Below are positions 47,850-58,185 of a stretch of 64,000 bases of DNA, one piece after another. The stretch lies in the NCBI RefSeq assembly GCF_947501405.1, contig NZ_CANMVK010000001.1:992001-1056000 (forward strand), in the 5' to 3' direction. The first letter of the stretch is position 1; each line of letters opens with the position of its first letter. A program made the position numbers and the translations under genes. The notes beneath the pieces were generated by a model. The model worked only from the letters and a program-made list of their open reading frames with translations. It did not search any database and was not told the DNA's origin. The DNA comes from an uncultured Hoeflea sp. (GTDB lineage: Bacteria > Pseudomonadota > Alphaproteobacteria > Rhizobiales > Rhizobiaceae).

Positions 47850-48854
47850 TCAGGTCCAGGGCTGTCGGACGATCCTGCCGATAACGTTGACGAGAATTCG
47901 CGAGGCGGTGAGAGCCGATATGCCGTCGACATCGGCCGGGGGATAGAGCTCCACCAGATCAAAGCCCGCGATACGGCCGCGCCGGCCGGCAGCCTCGATC
48001 AGTTCGACAGTTTGAAAGTAACTCAGGCCGCCGGGGGTGCGCGCTGCCACACCTGGCATGATGCCGGGATCGAGACCATCGCAATCCAGCGTGATGAGGA
48101 TCCTTGCGCCTTCGGGAATGTGTTGCACAGCATCTTCTGCACCATGGGCATGGAAATGCCGAGCCGTAACAAGCTTCGCGCCATTGCGCTCGGCGGCCTG
48201 CAGATCGCTCGACCGGGCGCTGCCAACGGCGCGAATGCCGACCTGAACGATGCCTTCGACATGCGCCATTTCGCTGGCGCGTCGCATCGGGCTCGAATAT
48301 CCGAAACGCTCGCCCTGCCTTTCCTCCAGCCAGTCGATATGCGCATCAATCTGCAGGATCCAGATTGGCCCGCTGCCGGAAAAGCCGCTGATGAAGGGGA
48401 TCGGCGTGGAATCATCGCCGCCAATCATGATCGGTACGGCCTCGCCCGCAAGCACGTCACGCGTCGTCTTCTCGATCAGGGACCGGTTTTGAGCGTTGGC
48501 GCCGCTTGACGTGGGGAGGTCGCCGATATCCACGCAACTTACCGGCTGATCAGCAAACAGCGGCCCGTCAAGATCGAAGTCCCAATTGTCGATCAGGCCG
48601 GCATCTTCCGCGCTCGCGGCACGGATCGCCTTGGCGGCCTGCGCATGGCTTTCGGCATCGGCGTCTGGGTAGCTGCTTCCATGGGGCGCGCCGAACAGGA
48701 CGATGCGCGGTCTTCGACCATCAGGCAGTTGCCGGCTCAGTCCCAAAAAGCCTGCGGGTTCGATCACGGCCTGGTCTCCGGGATTGCGATCGTCTTTATC
48801 GTCGTCTTGGCATTGGCCAGCGGCGATCGATCTGGTGTTGCGTGTTCGTGCCAT
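47850..48854 (-). CDS. Ureohydrolase (arginase/agmatinase family) with altered metal motif
   Basis: A 334-residue arginase-fold enzyme that would hydrolyse a guanidino compound to urea plus amine. Metal motifs are DAHID (170-174) and DCDGLDP (257-263). The usual GGDH is GGDD (145-148), and the SHG loop after DAHID reads SSPMRRASE. These replacements suggest a distinct substrate or metal site. VELYPPADVDG near the C-terminus is typical. It is convergent with the folate genes. Confidence 0.85.
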   Translation of the reverse strand: MARTRNTRSIAAGQCQDDDKDDRNPGDQAVIEPAGFLGLSRQLPDGRRPRIVLFGAPHGSSYPDADAESHAQAAKAIRAASAEDAGLIDNWDFDLDGPLFADQPVSCVDIGDLPTSSGANAQNRSLIEKTTRDVLAGEAVPIMIGGDDSTPIPFISGFSGSGPIWILQIDAHIDWLEERQGERFGYSSPMRRASEMAHVEGIVQVGIRAVGSARSSDLQAAERNGAKLVTARHFHAHGAEDAVQHIPEGARILITLDCDGLDPGIMPGVAARTPGGLSYFQTVELIEAAGRRGRIAGFDLVELYPPADVDGISALTASRILVNVIGRIVRQPWT

Positions 48855-49016
48855 TCAAACCTGCGCATGTCAGGCGTCGGAGGATAAGGACCGTTGCAGG
48901 CTCTCGCAATCGATAATGGCGGGCGGGTCTTGAAGAGAAAGCCGCGCTCAAGTGGTCAGCATATCAGGGCGCTACGGCGGGAGCGAACCGATATCGCCGG
49001 ATGCTTGTGCTCCGGC

Positions 49017-49556
49017 CTAGCGCAGCGCGCCGGTCTTGATGTTGGCGAGACTGCGCTTGAGGGTGACGCCGATAACCGGGACCATCTGGTCGCCGACTTT
49101 CACTGAAATCGTTACGTTCATGGTCTCGGGATCGTGCAACCGGGCAATCATAGCGCCGTTAAGCGTCTTGCGGTTGATGCCCATGACGGCGCGGTCGCCA
49201 GCGACCTTGCCCGAGACGATGTCAAGCCCCTTGCCGGCCGAGCCGTCGAGAAAACGGCCGGTGTAGCTCTTGCCCTTGCGGGAGATGACGGCCGACATTT
49301 TCTGGTTGAACACGCCGACCCGGCAGGAGCCATCCATGGTGATGCCGCTTGCGTTGCCGCGCGCCGGATCGCCCACCAGGTTGCAAACGAATTTGGTGCC
49401 CTTGTATTTGCCGGCGACGATTTCGCCTGGCCCTTTCCACACGCCTGCGACTGAATCAAAGAAAGCGCTGTCGGCGTCGCGGGCCATGGACGGCGACGCG
49501 ATGGCCAGCGTGGCGGCCGCAAGACAAAGCGGAAGGATGCGAGACTTAAGGAACAT
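49017..49556 (-). CDS. Exported protein of unknown function
   Basis: A 179-residue exported protein with a signal peptide ending near ASPSMARD. The mature part is beta-rich, with a GVWKGPGEIVAGKYKGTKFVC start and repeated GK/GR turns, suggesting a small beta-barrel or lipocalin-like fold. Two cysteines (C about 60 and 80) could form a disulfide. The ATG at 49556 is preferred over the GTG at 49562. No family recognised. Confidence 0.72.
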   Translation of the reverse strand: MFLKSRILPLCLAAATLAIASPSMARDADSAFFDSVAGVWKGPGEIVAGKYKGTKFVCNLVGDPARGNASGITMDGSCRVGVFNQKMSAVISRKGKSYTGRFLDGSAGKGLDIVSGKVAGDRAVMGINRKTLNGAMIARLHDPETMNVTISVKVGDQMVPVIGVTLKRSLANIKTGALR

Positions 49557-49654
49557 GGTCACACCTGTTGCGGCTGAGGATGACCCACAGAATTGATCGG
49601 GAATGGTTAATGGACAGTAATCAGCGGCAGGAATTGCCGGATGCGGATTCTCCC

Positions 49655-50767
49655 TCAGGCCGGATCATCGCGCTTTTCCGGCTCGGCGTCATTGCCCGAA
49701 AAGCGGGCAACATCGGCCATGAAGTCGCCGATGCCGGGGCGTTTGACCGCGCTAAACGGCATCGGGCGGCACAGGTCCATGGCCGAAATGCCGATCCTTG
49801 CGGTCATCAAGCCGTTGATGACGCCTTCACCTAGCCGGGCAGAGAGTTTTGCGGCCAGCCCGTGGCCAACCACCTGCTGGATCAAGCTGTCGCCAGCAGC
49901 CACCGCACCGGTGACAGCAAGATGAGCAATGACATCGCGAAACAGCCGGACCATGCCGATGGCGCCGGGCCGGCCGCCATAGAGTTCGGCCATGGCGCGC
50001 ACCAGCCGCACCGCCTCGAACACGACAAAGGCGAGATCGACTATGGCGCGGGGGCTTACCGCGGTGACCACGGACACCCGCCGAGCCGCGTTGAGGGTGA
50101 GGCGGCGGGCCTGGCGGTCGAGTTCGGACAGCAATTCGCGTTCGGCGAAGGCGAGATATTGCGGACCGTCGATGATTTCGTCATCGAGGGTCTTGAGGGT
50201 TTTGCGGCCGCGCGCCGACAACGGATTGGCCGAGACCAGGCCGACAACCCGTGCTACCAGCGCGCGCGCCTGCTTGGCGTTGGCGGTTTCGGCTTTTTTG
50301 GCGATTTCCTCGCGCAGGCCGGTGACCTTGGCAAGCCGGCGCAGGCCGATCATTTCGCGGATAATGATGACCAGCAGGGCGACAAGCGCCAATGCCGTCG
50401 TTGCAACGGCGACCCACCCGAGTGCCGGCAGGCGGTCGAACAGCTCGCGGATCAGGGTGTCTGTCCAGATGCCGATAGCGAGCGCTGCGAGGAACCCGAG
50501 CGCCGAGATCAGCACCTTGCCGGCGGTCAGCCGCCGCGGCCGCGGCGTTGCCGGAGGCGGGGTCAGCGCCTCGAGATCGGCCTCGGGCGGCAGGAACGGA
50601 TCATCCTCAGGCCGCGTCATTTCAACGGTCACGGGCAGGGCCGAGGGCTTGCGCGGCTTGTCTCGCGGCGCTTCGGCCGCGGCGGATTTGGGCTTGCGCC
50701 GCTGCGGCTCGTCGATGGCGAAAGCACGCGGCTTACGGTTGCGTCCGGTGTCGTCGGAATCACTCAT
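49655..50767 (-). CDS. ycjF: YcjF-family (DUF697) membrane protein
   Basis: A 370-residue inner-membrane protein, partner of YcjX. A proline/charged N-terminus (1-80) is followed by two helices (about 84-108 and 115-138) and a C-terminal DUF697-like region (about 230-345) with further hydrophobic segments. Its ATG overlaps the ycjX stop (ATGA), so translation is coupled. Role unknown; the pair is often linked to envelope stress. Confidence 0.88.
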   Translation of the reverse strand: MSDSDDTGRNRKPRAFAIDEPQRRKPKSAAAEAPRDKPRKPSALPVTVEMTRPEDDPFLPPEADLEALTPPPATPRPRRLTAGKVLISALGFLAALAIGIWTDTLIRELFDRLPALGWVAVATTALALVALLVIIIREMIGLRRLAKVTGLREEIAKKAETANAKQARALVARVVGLVSANPLSARGRKTLKTLDDEIIDGPQYLAFAERELLSELDRQARRLTLNAARRVSVVTAVSPRAIVDLAFVVFEAVRLVRAMAELYGGRPGAIGMVRLFRDVIAHLAVTGAVAAGDSLIQQVVGHGLAAKLSARLGEGVINGLMTARIGISAMDLCRPMPFSAVKRPGIGDFMADVARFSGNDAEPEKRDDPA

Positions 50768-52236
50768 GCGAGCCGGTCTCCCAGAAGATAGTCCAGCGCC
50801 CGGTCGAGCCGGATATGCGGCAGGGACAGCTTGACGCCGGCGTCGCTCTCCTCGATCAGCGGCGGGCGGAAACGGACGATGTTGATGTCTGGCGGCATGG
50901 CTCGAGAACCTGAATCAACCGCTTCAAAGAATGAATCCGGACTCTTTGGCAAGTCTCCGGGAAATATGGCGGTTTTGCGTTTGCCGTCGAAGCTCTCATT
51001 GCCGATCGTCTCGCCTTCCAGCGGGGTTCCGACGATCACCGGCAGGTCCTCGCCATCCTGGCGGGCGGTAGCCTCCCGGGTGGCGCGGACCGCGGCCAGC
51101 GCCATGACCTCGATATCGGCGCCCGACGAGCCGATGTTGGACGAGGCGCGGTCGACAATGCGGCGGGCAATGGCTTCCAACCTGTCGTGACTTTCATGGT
51201 GAAGGTGATCGGCCTTGGTGGCGGCGATCAGAACCTTGTCGATCCGCCGCGAGAGCAGGCTGCTGATCAGATTGGAGCGTCCGGGGCGAAAGCAGGACAG
51301 CACATCCGAAAGCGCGCGCTCAAGATCAATCACCGCTTCGCGGCCGGCATTCATGGCCTGCATGGCGTCGATCAGCACGATCTGGCGGTCGAGCCGGGCT
51401 ACGTGTTCGCGGAAAAACGGTTTGACGACGACAGATTTGTAGCTTTCGAAGCGGCGCTCCATCATAGCCGCCAAAGAGCCCTTGGGAGCCTCGGTGTCGG
51501 GCAGGTTTGGAAGCGGCGAAAATGTGAGCGCGGGCGAGCCTTCGAGGTCGCCGGGCATCAAAAAGCGCCCCGGCGGAAGCGTGGACAGCGCGCGTTCGTC
51601 GCGTTTACAGGCCCGCAGATAATCGGTGTAGAGCCGCGCGAGCTCACGCGCGACGGCCTCGTCTGCAGGTTTGTGCGGATCGATGGCGCCGGCTTTTTCA
51701 AGCCATTCTGCTGCGAGATCGGCGCGCACCCCGGTGCGGGCCAGCATGGCGGCGTTCAGGGAGAAGGCCTGAAAGTCCTGGCCCAGCAGCGGCAGGTCGA
51801 GCAACCATTCGCCGGGATAATCGACGATATCGAGGCTCAATCTGCCGCCCGAGAAGAAGCGGTTCCAGCCGCTGGCCGATTCATACTCGATCACCAGCCG
51901 CAATTCGGAAATCGCCCGGGTGGAATCGGGCCACAGCCGTTCGCCGATCAGCCGCGCCGCGTGATCCTCGTACTGAAAGCGCGGGACGGCGTCATCAGGT
52001 TGCGGTTCGAGCCGAGCGCCGGCGAGGCGGCCTGAATGGGCGGCCTCGAACATCGGCAGGCGGCCGCCATGCATTAAATTGTGCACCAGCGCGGTGATGA
52101 ACACGGTCTTGCCGGCTCGCGAGAGACCGGTCACGCCGAGCCGCAGCGTTGGCTGAACCAGATTGCTGGCCCGGTCGGTCAGGGTGTCGAAGGCGATCAG
52201 CGCCTCGTCGGCAAGACTGGTAATGGAGCTCGACAC
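50764..52236 (-). CDS. ycjX: YcjX-family P-loop GTPase-like protein
   Basis: A 490-residue cytoplasmic P-loop ATPase/GTPase-like protein of the DUF463 family. Walker A is GLSRAGKT near residue 35, followed by FITALVHNLMHGGRLPMFEA, a family hallmark. LIAATKADHLHHE is the NKxD-like motif. The GTG at 52236 is chosen for its AGGAAGG site. It is coupled to ycjF. Confidence 0.9.
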   Translation of the reverse strand: MSSSITSLADEALIAFDTLTDRASNLVQPTLRLGVTGLSRAGKTVFITALVHNLMHGGRLPMFEAAHSGRLAGARLEPQPDDAVPRFQYEDHAARLIGERLWPDSTRAISELRLVIEYESASGWNRFFSGGRLSLDIVDYPGEWLLDLPLLGQDFQAFSLNAAMLARTGVRADLAAEWLEKAGAIDPHKPADEAVARELARLYTDYLRACKRDERALSTLPPGRFLMPGDLEGSPALTFSPLPNLPDTEAPKGSLAAMMERRFESYKSVVVKPFFREHVARLDRQIVLIDAMQAMNAGREAVIDLERALSDVLSCFRPGRSNLISSLLSRRIDKVLIAATKADHLHHESHDRLEAIARRIVDRASSNIGSSGADIEVMALAAVRATREATARQDGEDLPVIVGTPLEGETIGNESFDGKRKTAIFPGDLPKSPDSFFEAVDSGSRAMPPDINIVRFRPPLIEESDAGVKLSLPHIRLDRALDYLLGDRLA

Positions 52237-52334
52237 GCGGGCCTTCCTGAAAGATTGCGCTTGTGCCGATATAGGTGAAGGGCGCGGCGATTGAAAGCTG
52301 AGGACGTCTCTAACGCGTTCCGCCGCGGTTCCAA

Positions 52335-52865
52335 TCAGGCGTCGACCGGCGACATCAGCGCGATGAAAGTCGCGTTGCCGGGCTCGCCGGGATCGGCGCC
52401 TGGTGCGCAATCGGCAATCATCAGGCCGGCGGTGGGAAAGCCCATGCCAAGCGCTTCCTCGGAAGAGGCCGGGTCGCCTGACAGCAGCACAAGCGCCGTG
52501 TCTTCAAGCATCGGATTGTGGCCGATGATCATGATCGAACCTGCTTCGGCGTGGTCATTAGCGATCAGATCGAGATAGGCCTGATGGCTTTCCAGATAGA
52601 GCGCCTCGCGATGGTCGACGGCCGGGAAGGGCCCGAGCCTGGAGCTTAAGACCTCGAGCGTTTCCACACAGCGGCGGGCCGGCGAGCAATAAACACGATC
52701 GGGCCTGAAGCCGTTGATCGCCATGGTGGCTGCGAGCTGCGCTGCTTCATCCCGGCCTGCGGCATCGAGGCCGCGGTCGAAATCACGCGTGCCGGGAAGT
52801 GCCCATCCGGCATTGGCATGGCGGACGAGAAAAACACGCCGGGTGGGTGGGGGCGGTTGGGTCAT
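52335..52865 (-). CDS. sixA: SixA-like phosphohistidine phosphatase
   Basis: A 176-residue histidine phosphatase (RHG family). The catalytic motif is LVRHANAGW with H16 as phosphate acceptor. CSPARRCVETLEVL and IIGHNPMLEDTAL give the remaining phosphate-pocket Arg and His. SixA removes phosphate from Hpt domains or PTS proteins. An Hpt gene lies about 9 kb away, not adjacent. Small-molecule phosphatase function is an alternative. Confidence 0.87.
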   Translation of the reverse strand: MTQPPPPTRRVFLVRHANAGWALPGTRDFDRGLDAAGRDEAAQLAATMAINGFRPDRVYCSPARRCVETLEVLSSRLGPFPAVDHREALYLESHQAYLDLIANDHAEAGSIMIIGHNPMLEDTALVLLSGDPASSEEALGMGFPTAGLMIADCAPGADPGEPGNATFIALMSPVDA

Positions 52866-53156
52866 GAGTTGAACTTAAGCATTCCGGCGCATGCTTCAAT
52901 TCACCGAAAGATAAATGTGCGCCGCAGCAAAATTGGTGCGATGCATCAATTCGCGGCGTTTGAAGGCAGGGTGCGGCCCGACCGGCGGCTGAATGCGAAC
53001 GAAACGCTGCCAAGACCCGCCAAAGCTGGTGATTCCCGGCTGATTTGCAGGATTTTGCCGAAATGATGAAATCCCGTGACGGTTTACTTTCGTGCTTGTA
53101 CGGCGGCGACCGTGTGGCTATACAGCCCCCGGAATGGCTTAGCCGGGAGAATCGTC

Positions 53157-53576
53157 ATGAGTGAAGACTTCGATTTTTCCTCCTATGTGCCCTCCGAAGA
53201 GGAGGATTTCATGAACGCCAAGCAGCGCGCCTATTTCCGGGCCAAGCTGACCGCCTGGCGCAATGACATCCTCAAGGAGGCTCGCGAGACGCTTGACCAT
53301 CTCGCGGAGGAAAGCGCCAACCATCCTGATATTGCCGACCGGGCATCGTCGGAAACCGACCGGGCGATCGAATTGCGCGCGCGCGACCGGCAGCGCAAGC
53401 TGATTGGCAAGATTGACGCGGCCTTGTCGCGGATCGATGAGGGAACCTACGGCTATTGTGAGGAGACCGGCGAGCCGATCAGCCTGAAACGGCTCGATGC
53501 GCGGCCGATCGCCACCCTGTCGATCGAGGCCCAGGAGCGCCATGAGCGCCGGGAAAAGGTCTATCGCGACGAGTAG
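53157..53576 (+). CDS. dksA: DksA/TraR-family transcription factor with a single cysteine
   Basis: Binds the RNA polymerase secondary channel and mediates the stringent response with ppGpp. It has 139 residues. A coiled coil (about 20-95) has the tip motif DIADRA matching DxxDxA, and the zinc-finger region reads YGYCEETGEPISLKRLDARP. Only C101 remains of the four zinc cysteines, as in cysteine-poor alphaproteobacterial DksA. GGGAGA precedes the ATG at 53157. Confidence 0.9.
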   Translation: MSEDFDFSSYVPSEEEDFMNAKQRAYFRAKLTAWRNDILKEARETLDHLAEESANHPDIADRASSETDRAIELRARDRQRKLIGKIDAALSRIDEGTYGYCEETGEPISLKRLDARPIATLSIEAQERHERREKVYRDE

Positions 53577-53660
53577 CGCCAGGGCCGTGCGCCGAGCGCC
53601 GTGAATGCGCGCTCAAAACAGGTGTGCTTAAAACAGGCATCGGGCATACCGAGGATTTCG

Positions 53661-53689
53661 ATACCCCCGTCACTTCGTGGCGGGGGTAT
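53661..53689. terminator. Hairpin between dksA and the convergent FliO-like gene
   Basis: ATACCCCCG-T-CAC pairs with GTG-G-CGGGGGTAT around a TTC loop (13 pairs, one T-G wobble). No T-run follows. A likely shared terminator. Confidence 0.65.
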
Positions 53690-53729
53690 TGAGTTTTAGG
53701 ACGCCTCTCGATCCGGTCGCAGATGGCCG

Positions 53730-54980
53730 TCAGGACTTGCGGGTGAGGTCGCCCAGCAGCCGTGCCATTTCATCTTCCAGCGAATCCCGCGAGGGCGGAG
53801 TATCGGGCTGAACCTCAGGGGCTCCGGTTGGCGACGTGATTGACGGCTCGGCGTCGACCGTCGTCGTGTCAGGGCCGAGTTCGGATGTCTCGGGCTGGGG
53901 ATCACCAAAATCTTCAAGCGCGAGGTCCCCGGAGAGTTCTGCCGCCAGAACCTCTTCGAAATTGGGGATCGATGGTTCTGCGGGCGCATCCGGCCTCGGC
54001 TCCGCGGGCGCAGGGTGGCCGACTGGCGCATCTGCGCCCGGTACCCGACGTGGTGAAATGTCCAGATCCTCACCGGGTTCTCCGTCCGGCTCCGCGTCGG
54101 ACATCACCTCGCCATAGCCAAGCGGCGGGGCGGACTGTTGTTGGATTGGCGGCGCTTCTAAGCTGTCGCGACCGGTTCCGGGATGCGGATCTCCGCCGGG
54201 CTCCGTTCTGGTCTCCTGTACTGCTTGACCGGAGGGTTGCTCCGGGGTGGCAGCCGTCTGGTCCTGGAAGACCCTGGCGCGGGCGGAATCGAGAATATCG
54301 GCGGCCTCGTCCTCCAGGGTTGTGGCAGCGCCGGCAGCGGCGCCACCGGCTGAGGCGACCATCGGGGCAACGGAGGCGGCTGCGGCCGGTTCGGCGGCGG
54401 TTGCCCGGGCGGCACGAGGCCGGGGTGCTGATCTAGCAGGAGCAGCGGTCCTGGGAGCAGGGGACGGCGTGGCGGCCACCGGCGCTGGCGGAACGGGCTG
54501 CGGGCGGGCAGCTTCGCGCGGCGGCTCGTGGGCAGTGGTTTGAGCCATGTTGTGGGGGATCCGGTCCTGCGGAACCGGTTCGCCTCGCGTCGGATCAGCG
54601 ACGGGCGAGGTCTGGGGCGCGGGTTCGCGCCGTGCCTGGCTTTGCTGGGCCGGAGCGCGCGCTTCGGCAGCGGGCGTTTCGGCTGCCTCGTCGGCGGTGA
54701 TGATGCGGCTTTCGATCACCACATCCGTGGGGCCGCCGATCATCACCAGATGCTCGACATCATCGCGCCTGATCAGCACGATCCGCCGTCTGGTGTCGAC
54801 CGCTGCTGCATCGAGCACCGCCAGCCGCGGCTGCCTGGCGCGGCCGCCGCGCACGAAGGTCGAAGGCGATCTCCTGCGATACAGCCAGACCACGGCGAAA
54901 AGCGCCAGCAGCGCGACCGCCACAATCACGATCGCAGACAAAAGCGTTCCGCCCTGGCCGCCCAGAATATCGTTGGGCAT
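53730..54980 (-). CDS. FliO-domain membrane protein with long Pro/Ala-rich tail
   Basis: A 416-residue protein. One N-terminal helix (SAIVIVAVALLALFAVVWLY, about 13-32) precedes a FliO-like beta domain (RLAVLDAAAVDTRRRIVLI, then RRDDVEHLVMIGG, to about residue 95). About 300 residues of low-complexity sequence rich in P, A, E and R follow. FliO assists the flagellar export gate, but there are no flagellar genes here. The ATG at 54980 follows GGAGG by five bases. It is divergent from cckA. Confidence 0.78.
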   Translation of the reverse strand: MPNDILGGQGGTLLSAIVIVAVALLALFAVVWLYRRRSPSTFVRGGRARQPRLAVLDAAAVDTRRRIVLIRRDDVEHLVMIGGPTDVVIESRIITADEAAETPAAEARAPAQQSQARREPAPQTSPVADPTRGEPVPQDRIPHNMAQTTAHEPPREAARPQPVPPAPVAATPSPAPRTAAPARSAPRPRAARATAAEPAAAASVAPMVASAGGAAAGAATTLEDEAADILDSARARVFQDQTAATPEQPSGQAVQETRTEPGGDPHPGTGRDSLEAPPIQQQSAPPLGYGEVMSDAEPDGEPGEDLDISPRRVPGADAPVGHPAPAEPRPDAPAEPSIPNFEEVLAAELSGDLALEDFGDPQPETSELGPDTTTVDAEPSITSPTGAPEVQPDTPPSRDSLEDEMARLLGDLTRKS

Positions 54981-55272
54981 CAATGCCTCCCACTCCACCG
55001 GTCGTGGCCGGCCATCGCGGCCGCGCCCACGCGGATCGATTTCACTCCAGTCTGTATTTGACGTGGTTTCGCCTGCCTTCACAAGCCATGGCTGTGCTTT
55101 TTACCCCGAACACAGCCGCACGAGCGCCGCTGCGCAGGCATTTGTTTCGCAATACGGCCATTTTAACGGGCAAAGCCGGGGGCATTGGCCGACGATGAGG
55201 GGTTTGGGCTTTCCATCCCGTGCGGAATGTGATTCAAACCGGACGATCCGTGGCGGGACGAAAGAGCGATTC

Positions 55273-57891
55273 ATGACAGAGACGACACCTGCGGCCGGGC
55301 ATCCGGCGCCGCTTGTGGACCGAAGCGCAAAACCGCGATCGGTTTCGAGGCTGATATTCCTCGCACTGGTGATGATCGGCGCCTCGGTGGTGTTTTTCCT
55401 GTTCAAGGACAAGCTGAATAGCGACGTGATGCTCGGCATCCTCGGGGTGCTGGCGGTGGTTGGCATTTTCTTCCTGGTCTCCACCGTGATCGGCTTTGTC
55501 ACGATCATGCCCAAGACCACCACCGATCCGCTGGCGCGCGCCTTTATCGACACCCATCCCGAAGGAACGCTGGTCACGGATGAGAAGGACCGGGTGATCT
55601 ACGCCAATCAGGCCTATGGCGCGCTTACCGGCTCGACAAAGGCTGCGGATGTGCAATCGATCGAGGCGTTGCTGTCGCGTCATCGTGAATCCTCCGAAGC
55701 TGTCTACCGGTTGACCAACGCCATGCGCGAGGGCCGGGGCGGCCAGGAAGAATTCCGCATGTCGCAGCCGCTGACTGAAGGCCAGGACGGCGGGGGCGGG
55801 GCTTACTGGTACCGGCTGCGCGGCCGGCCGGTGGCCGCAGCCGACGGTGCAGCCAAGCTGATGGCCTGGCAACTCTCCGACATCAGCCATGAGCGCACCG
55901 AACAGGAAATGGTGTTCAAGGAGTTGCAGAACGCCATCAACTATCTCGACCACGCGCCGGTGGGCTTTTTCTCGGCCGGCCGGGACGGGGCCATCGTCTA
56001 TCTCAACGCCACCCTGGCCGATTGGCTGGGCATCGATCTGACCGCCTTCCAGCCCGGCCGCATCATGCTGCGCGATCTGGTGGCGGGTGCGGGCATGGCG
56101 CTGGTGGAATCGGTGCAGGCCGAACCGGGGCTCAACCGCACCGCCCAGCTCGATCTTGATCTGCTCAAGGCCAATGGCCAGAGCCTGCCGGTGCGGCTGG
56201 TGCACCGGGTCAGCGCCACCCGCGACGGCTCGCCCGGCGAAAGCCGCACCATCGTCATCAGCCGCGAGGATGGCGAACTTGGCGCCCATGACGCGGCCAA
56301 TGCGGAAATGCGCTTCACGCGCTTTTTCAACAATACCCCGATGGCAATCGCCTCGGTTGATGACAAGGGCAAGATACTGCGCACCAACGGTCCGTTCTTG
56401 CGGATGTTCAGCGGTCTTGTGAGCCATGACGACATGGAGCGCGGGGCGCTGTTTGAAAAGGTCTTGCGCACCGACAACCGCGCCGACTTTCAGCAGGCGC
56501 TTGGCCAGGCGGCGGACAAGCAGGGCGAAATCACACCCATTGACAGCGCCCATGCGGACGACGAGGAGCGGCATTTCCGTTTTTACGTCAACGCGGTGAT
56601 CGAGCATACCGAGGAAGCGCCTGAAGAGACCGCGATCATCTACGCGGTCGAGACCACCGAGCAGAAGGCACTCGAGGCGCAGATGGCGCAGACGCAGAAA
56701 ATGAACGCGGTGGGGACGCTGGCCGGCGGTATTGCGCATGATTTCAACAATGTGCTGACCGCGATCCTGCTGTCGGCCGATCATCTGCTGATGTCGCTCA
56801 GGCCATCGGATTCGAGCTTCGCCGATCTCATCGAAATCAAGCGCAACGCCAACCGCGCGGCAGTGCTGGTCAGGCAGTTGCTGGCGTTTTCGCGCAAGCA
56901 GACGATGCGGCCGACGGTGTTGTCGATGACCGATGTGATCGGGGATTTGCGCATGCTGGTCGACCGGCTCACGGGCACAAATGTCAAGCTGGATCTCGAA
57001 TTCGGCCGCGATCTGTGGCCGGTAAAAACCGATCTGGGGCAATTCGAGCAGGTGCTGATCAATCTGGCGGTCAATGCCCGCGACGCCATGCCCGAGGGCG
57101 GTACGATCACCGTGCGCACCCGCAATGTCGAGGCCGAGGAAACCCAGGGGCTCAATCATCGCGGCATGGAAACCGGCGATTACGTGCTCATCGAGATCGC
57201 CGACGAGGGCACCGGTATTGCGCCCGAGGTGATGGAAAAGATATTCGAGCCGTTCTTCACCACCAAGGATGTCGGCAAGGGCACCGGGCTGGGGCTGTCG
57301 ATGGTCTATGGCATCGTCAAGCAGTCGGGTGGGTACATCTATCCCGAATCCGAACTGGGCCAGGGGACCACGTTCCGGATCTATCTGCCGCGCCATGTCG
57401 AGGACGAGGCCGAAAAGGCGGCCGCCGCGGCGGAAGCCGCCGCCAGCCCGGAGGCCCAGGACGGCGCGCAACCGGACACGCGGCCGAAGCCCGCTTCGGA
57501 TGGCCCGGAAGATCTGACCGGGGGGTCGTCGGTGGTGCTTCTGGTCGAAGACGAGGAAGCGGTGCGGCGCGGCGGCAAGCGGATGCTCGAGGCGCGCGGC
57601 TACGAGGTGCACGAGGCGGGCACCGGTGTTGAGGCACTCGAGGTGCTGCAGGAACTCGACGGCAAGGTCGATATTGTCGTCTCCGACGTGGTGATGCCTG
57701 AGATGGACGGACCGACGCTGCTGACCGAGTTGCGCAAGGACTATCCCGACATGAAGTTCATTTTCGTGTCCGGCTATGCCGAGGATGCATTCGCCAAGAA
57801 CCTGCCGGCCGACGCCAAATTCGGCTTCCTGGCCAAACCGTTTTCGCTCAAACAACTGGCGACCGCAGTGCGCGAAATGCTGGACGAATAA
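55273..57891 (+). CDS. cckA: Hybrid sensor histidine kinase CckA
   Basis: Cell-cycle kinase that starts the CckA-ChpT-CtrA phosphorelay. It has 872 residues. Two N-terminal helices (about 27-44 and 55-77) are followed by PAS-like domains (about 95-470) and a kinase core with phosphoacceptor H489 in [21 protein letters not shown] motifs are [15 protein letters not shown] and [20 protein letters not shown]-terminal receiver has D805 in [12 protein letters not shown]. The receiver carries the KPF-type end FLAKPFS. Typical length and order for Rhizobiales CckA. Confidence 0.96.
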   Translation: MTETTPAAGHPAPLVDRSAKPRSVSRLIFLALVMIGASVVFFLFKDKLNSDVMLGILGVLAVVGIFFLVSTVIGFVTIMPKTTTDPLARAFIDTHPEGTLVTDEKDRVIYANQAYGALTGSTKAADVQSIEALLSRHRESSEAVYRLTNAMREGRGGQEEFRMSQPLTEGQDGGGGAYWYRLRGRPVAAADGAAKLMAWQLSDISHERTEQEMVFKELQNAINYLDHAPVGFFSAGRDGAIVYLNATLADWLGIDLTAFQPGRIMLRDLVAGAGMALVESVQAEPGLNRTAQLDLDLLKANGQSLPVRLVHRVSATRDGSPGESRTIVISREDGELGAHDAANAEMRFTRFFNNTPMAIASVDDKGKILRTNGPFLRMFSGLVSHDDMERGALFEKVLRTDNRADFQQALGQAADKQGEITPIDSAHADDEERHFRFYVNAVIEHTEEAPEETAIIYAVETTEQKALEAQMAQTQKMNAVGTLAGGIAHDFNNVLTAILLSADHLLMSLRPSDSSFADLIEIKRNANRAAVLVRQLLAFSRKQTMRPTVLSMTDVIGDLRMLVDRLTGTNVKLDLEFGRDLWPVKTDLGQFEQVLINLAVNARDAMPEGGTITVRTRNVEAEETQGLNHRGMETGDYVLIEIADEGTGIAPEVMEKIFEPFFTTKDVGKGTGLGLSMVYGIVKQSGGYIYPESELGQGTTFRIYLPRHVEDEAEKAAAAAEAAASPEAQDGAQPDTRPKPASDGPEDLTGGSSVVLLVEDEEAVRRGGKRMLEARGYEVHEAGTGVEALEVLQELDGKVDIVVSDVVMPEMDGPTLLTELRKDYPDMKFIFVSGYAEDAFAKNLPADAKFGFLAKPFSLKQLATAVREMLDE

Positions 57892-57942
57892 ACGCGGGCC
57901 TCGCAAGCGGAGCAACGGTTTCGACTGATCGGCTTGGCCTTC

Positions 57943-57978
57943 TGCCAGTGCCAGTGCCAGTGCAAGTGCCGATGCCAG
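57943..57978 (+). repeat. Short CAGTGC-type hexamer repeat
   Basis: About five imperfect copies of a TGCCAG/CAGTGC hexamer lie in the gap after cckA. Probably slippage-prone low-complexity DNA. Confidence 0.6.
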
Positions 57979-58185
57979 CAAAAGCGCTGCTGACCGGTCG
58001 CTGTCCTTGCGAGACAGGCGGACTGCCCCGCTCATCTGCGAAACCGCCCGGCTTCGGCGCTAACCGGCCATCAACCACATGGACATCTCTCTCCGGTTTC
58101 GGGGTTGCACGCGGCTGCATTCAGTGTTCGTGTTCAGGTTGTGGCAACCGGAACATCGACGAGTCGGCAGGAGATGCAGGATCAT

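Noticed and set aside
55234-58035. A 933-codon open frame on the minus strand opposite cckA
   Set aside because: It is a by-product of GC-rich third positions in cckA; its translation is low-complexity His/Arg/Gly-rich with no family features, and cckA on the other strand is unmistakable.
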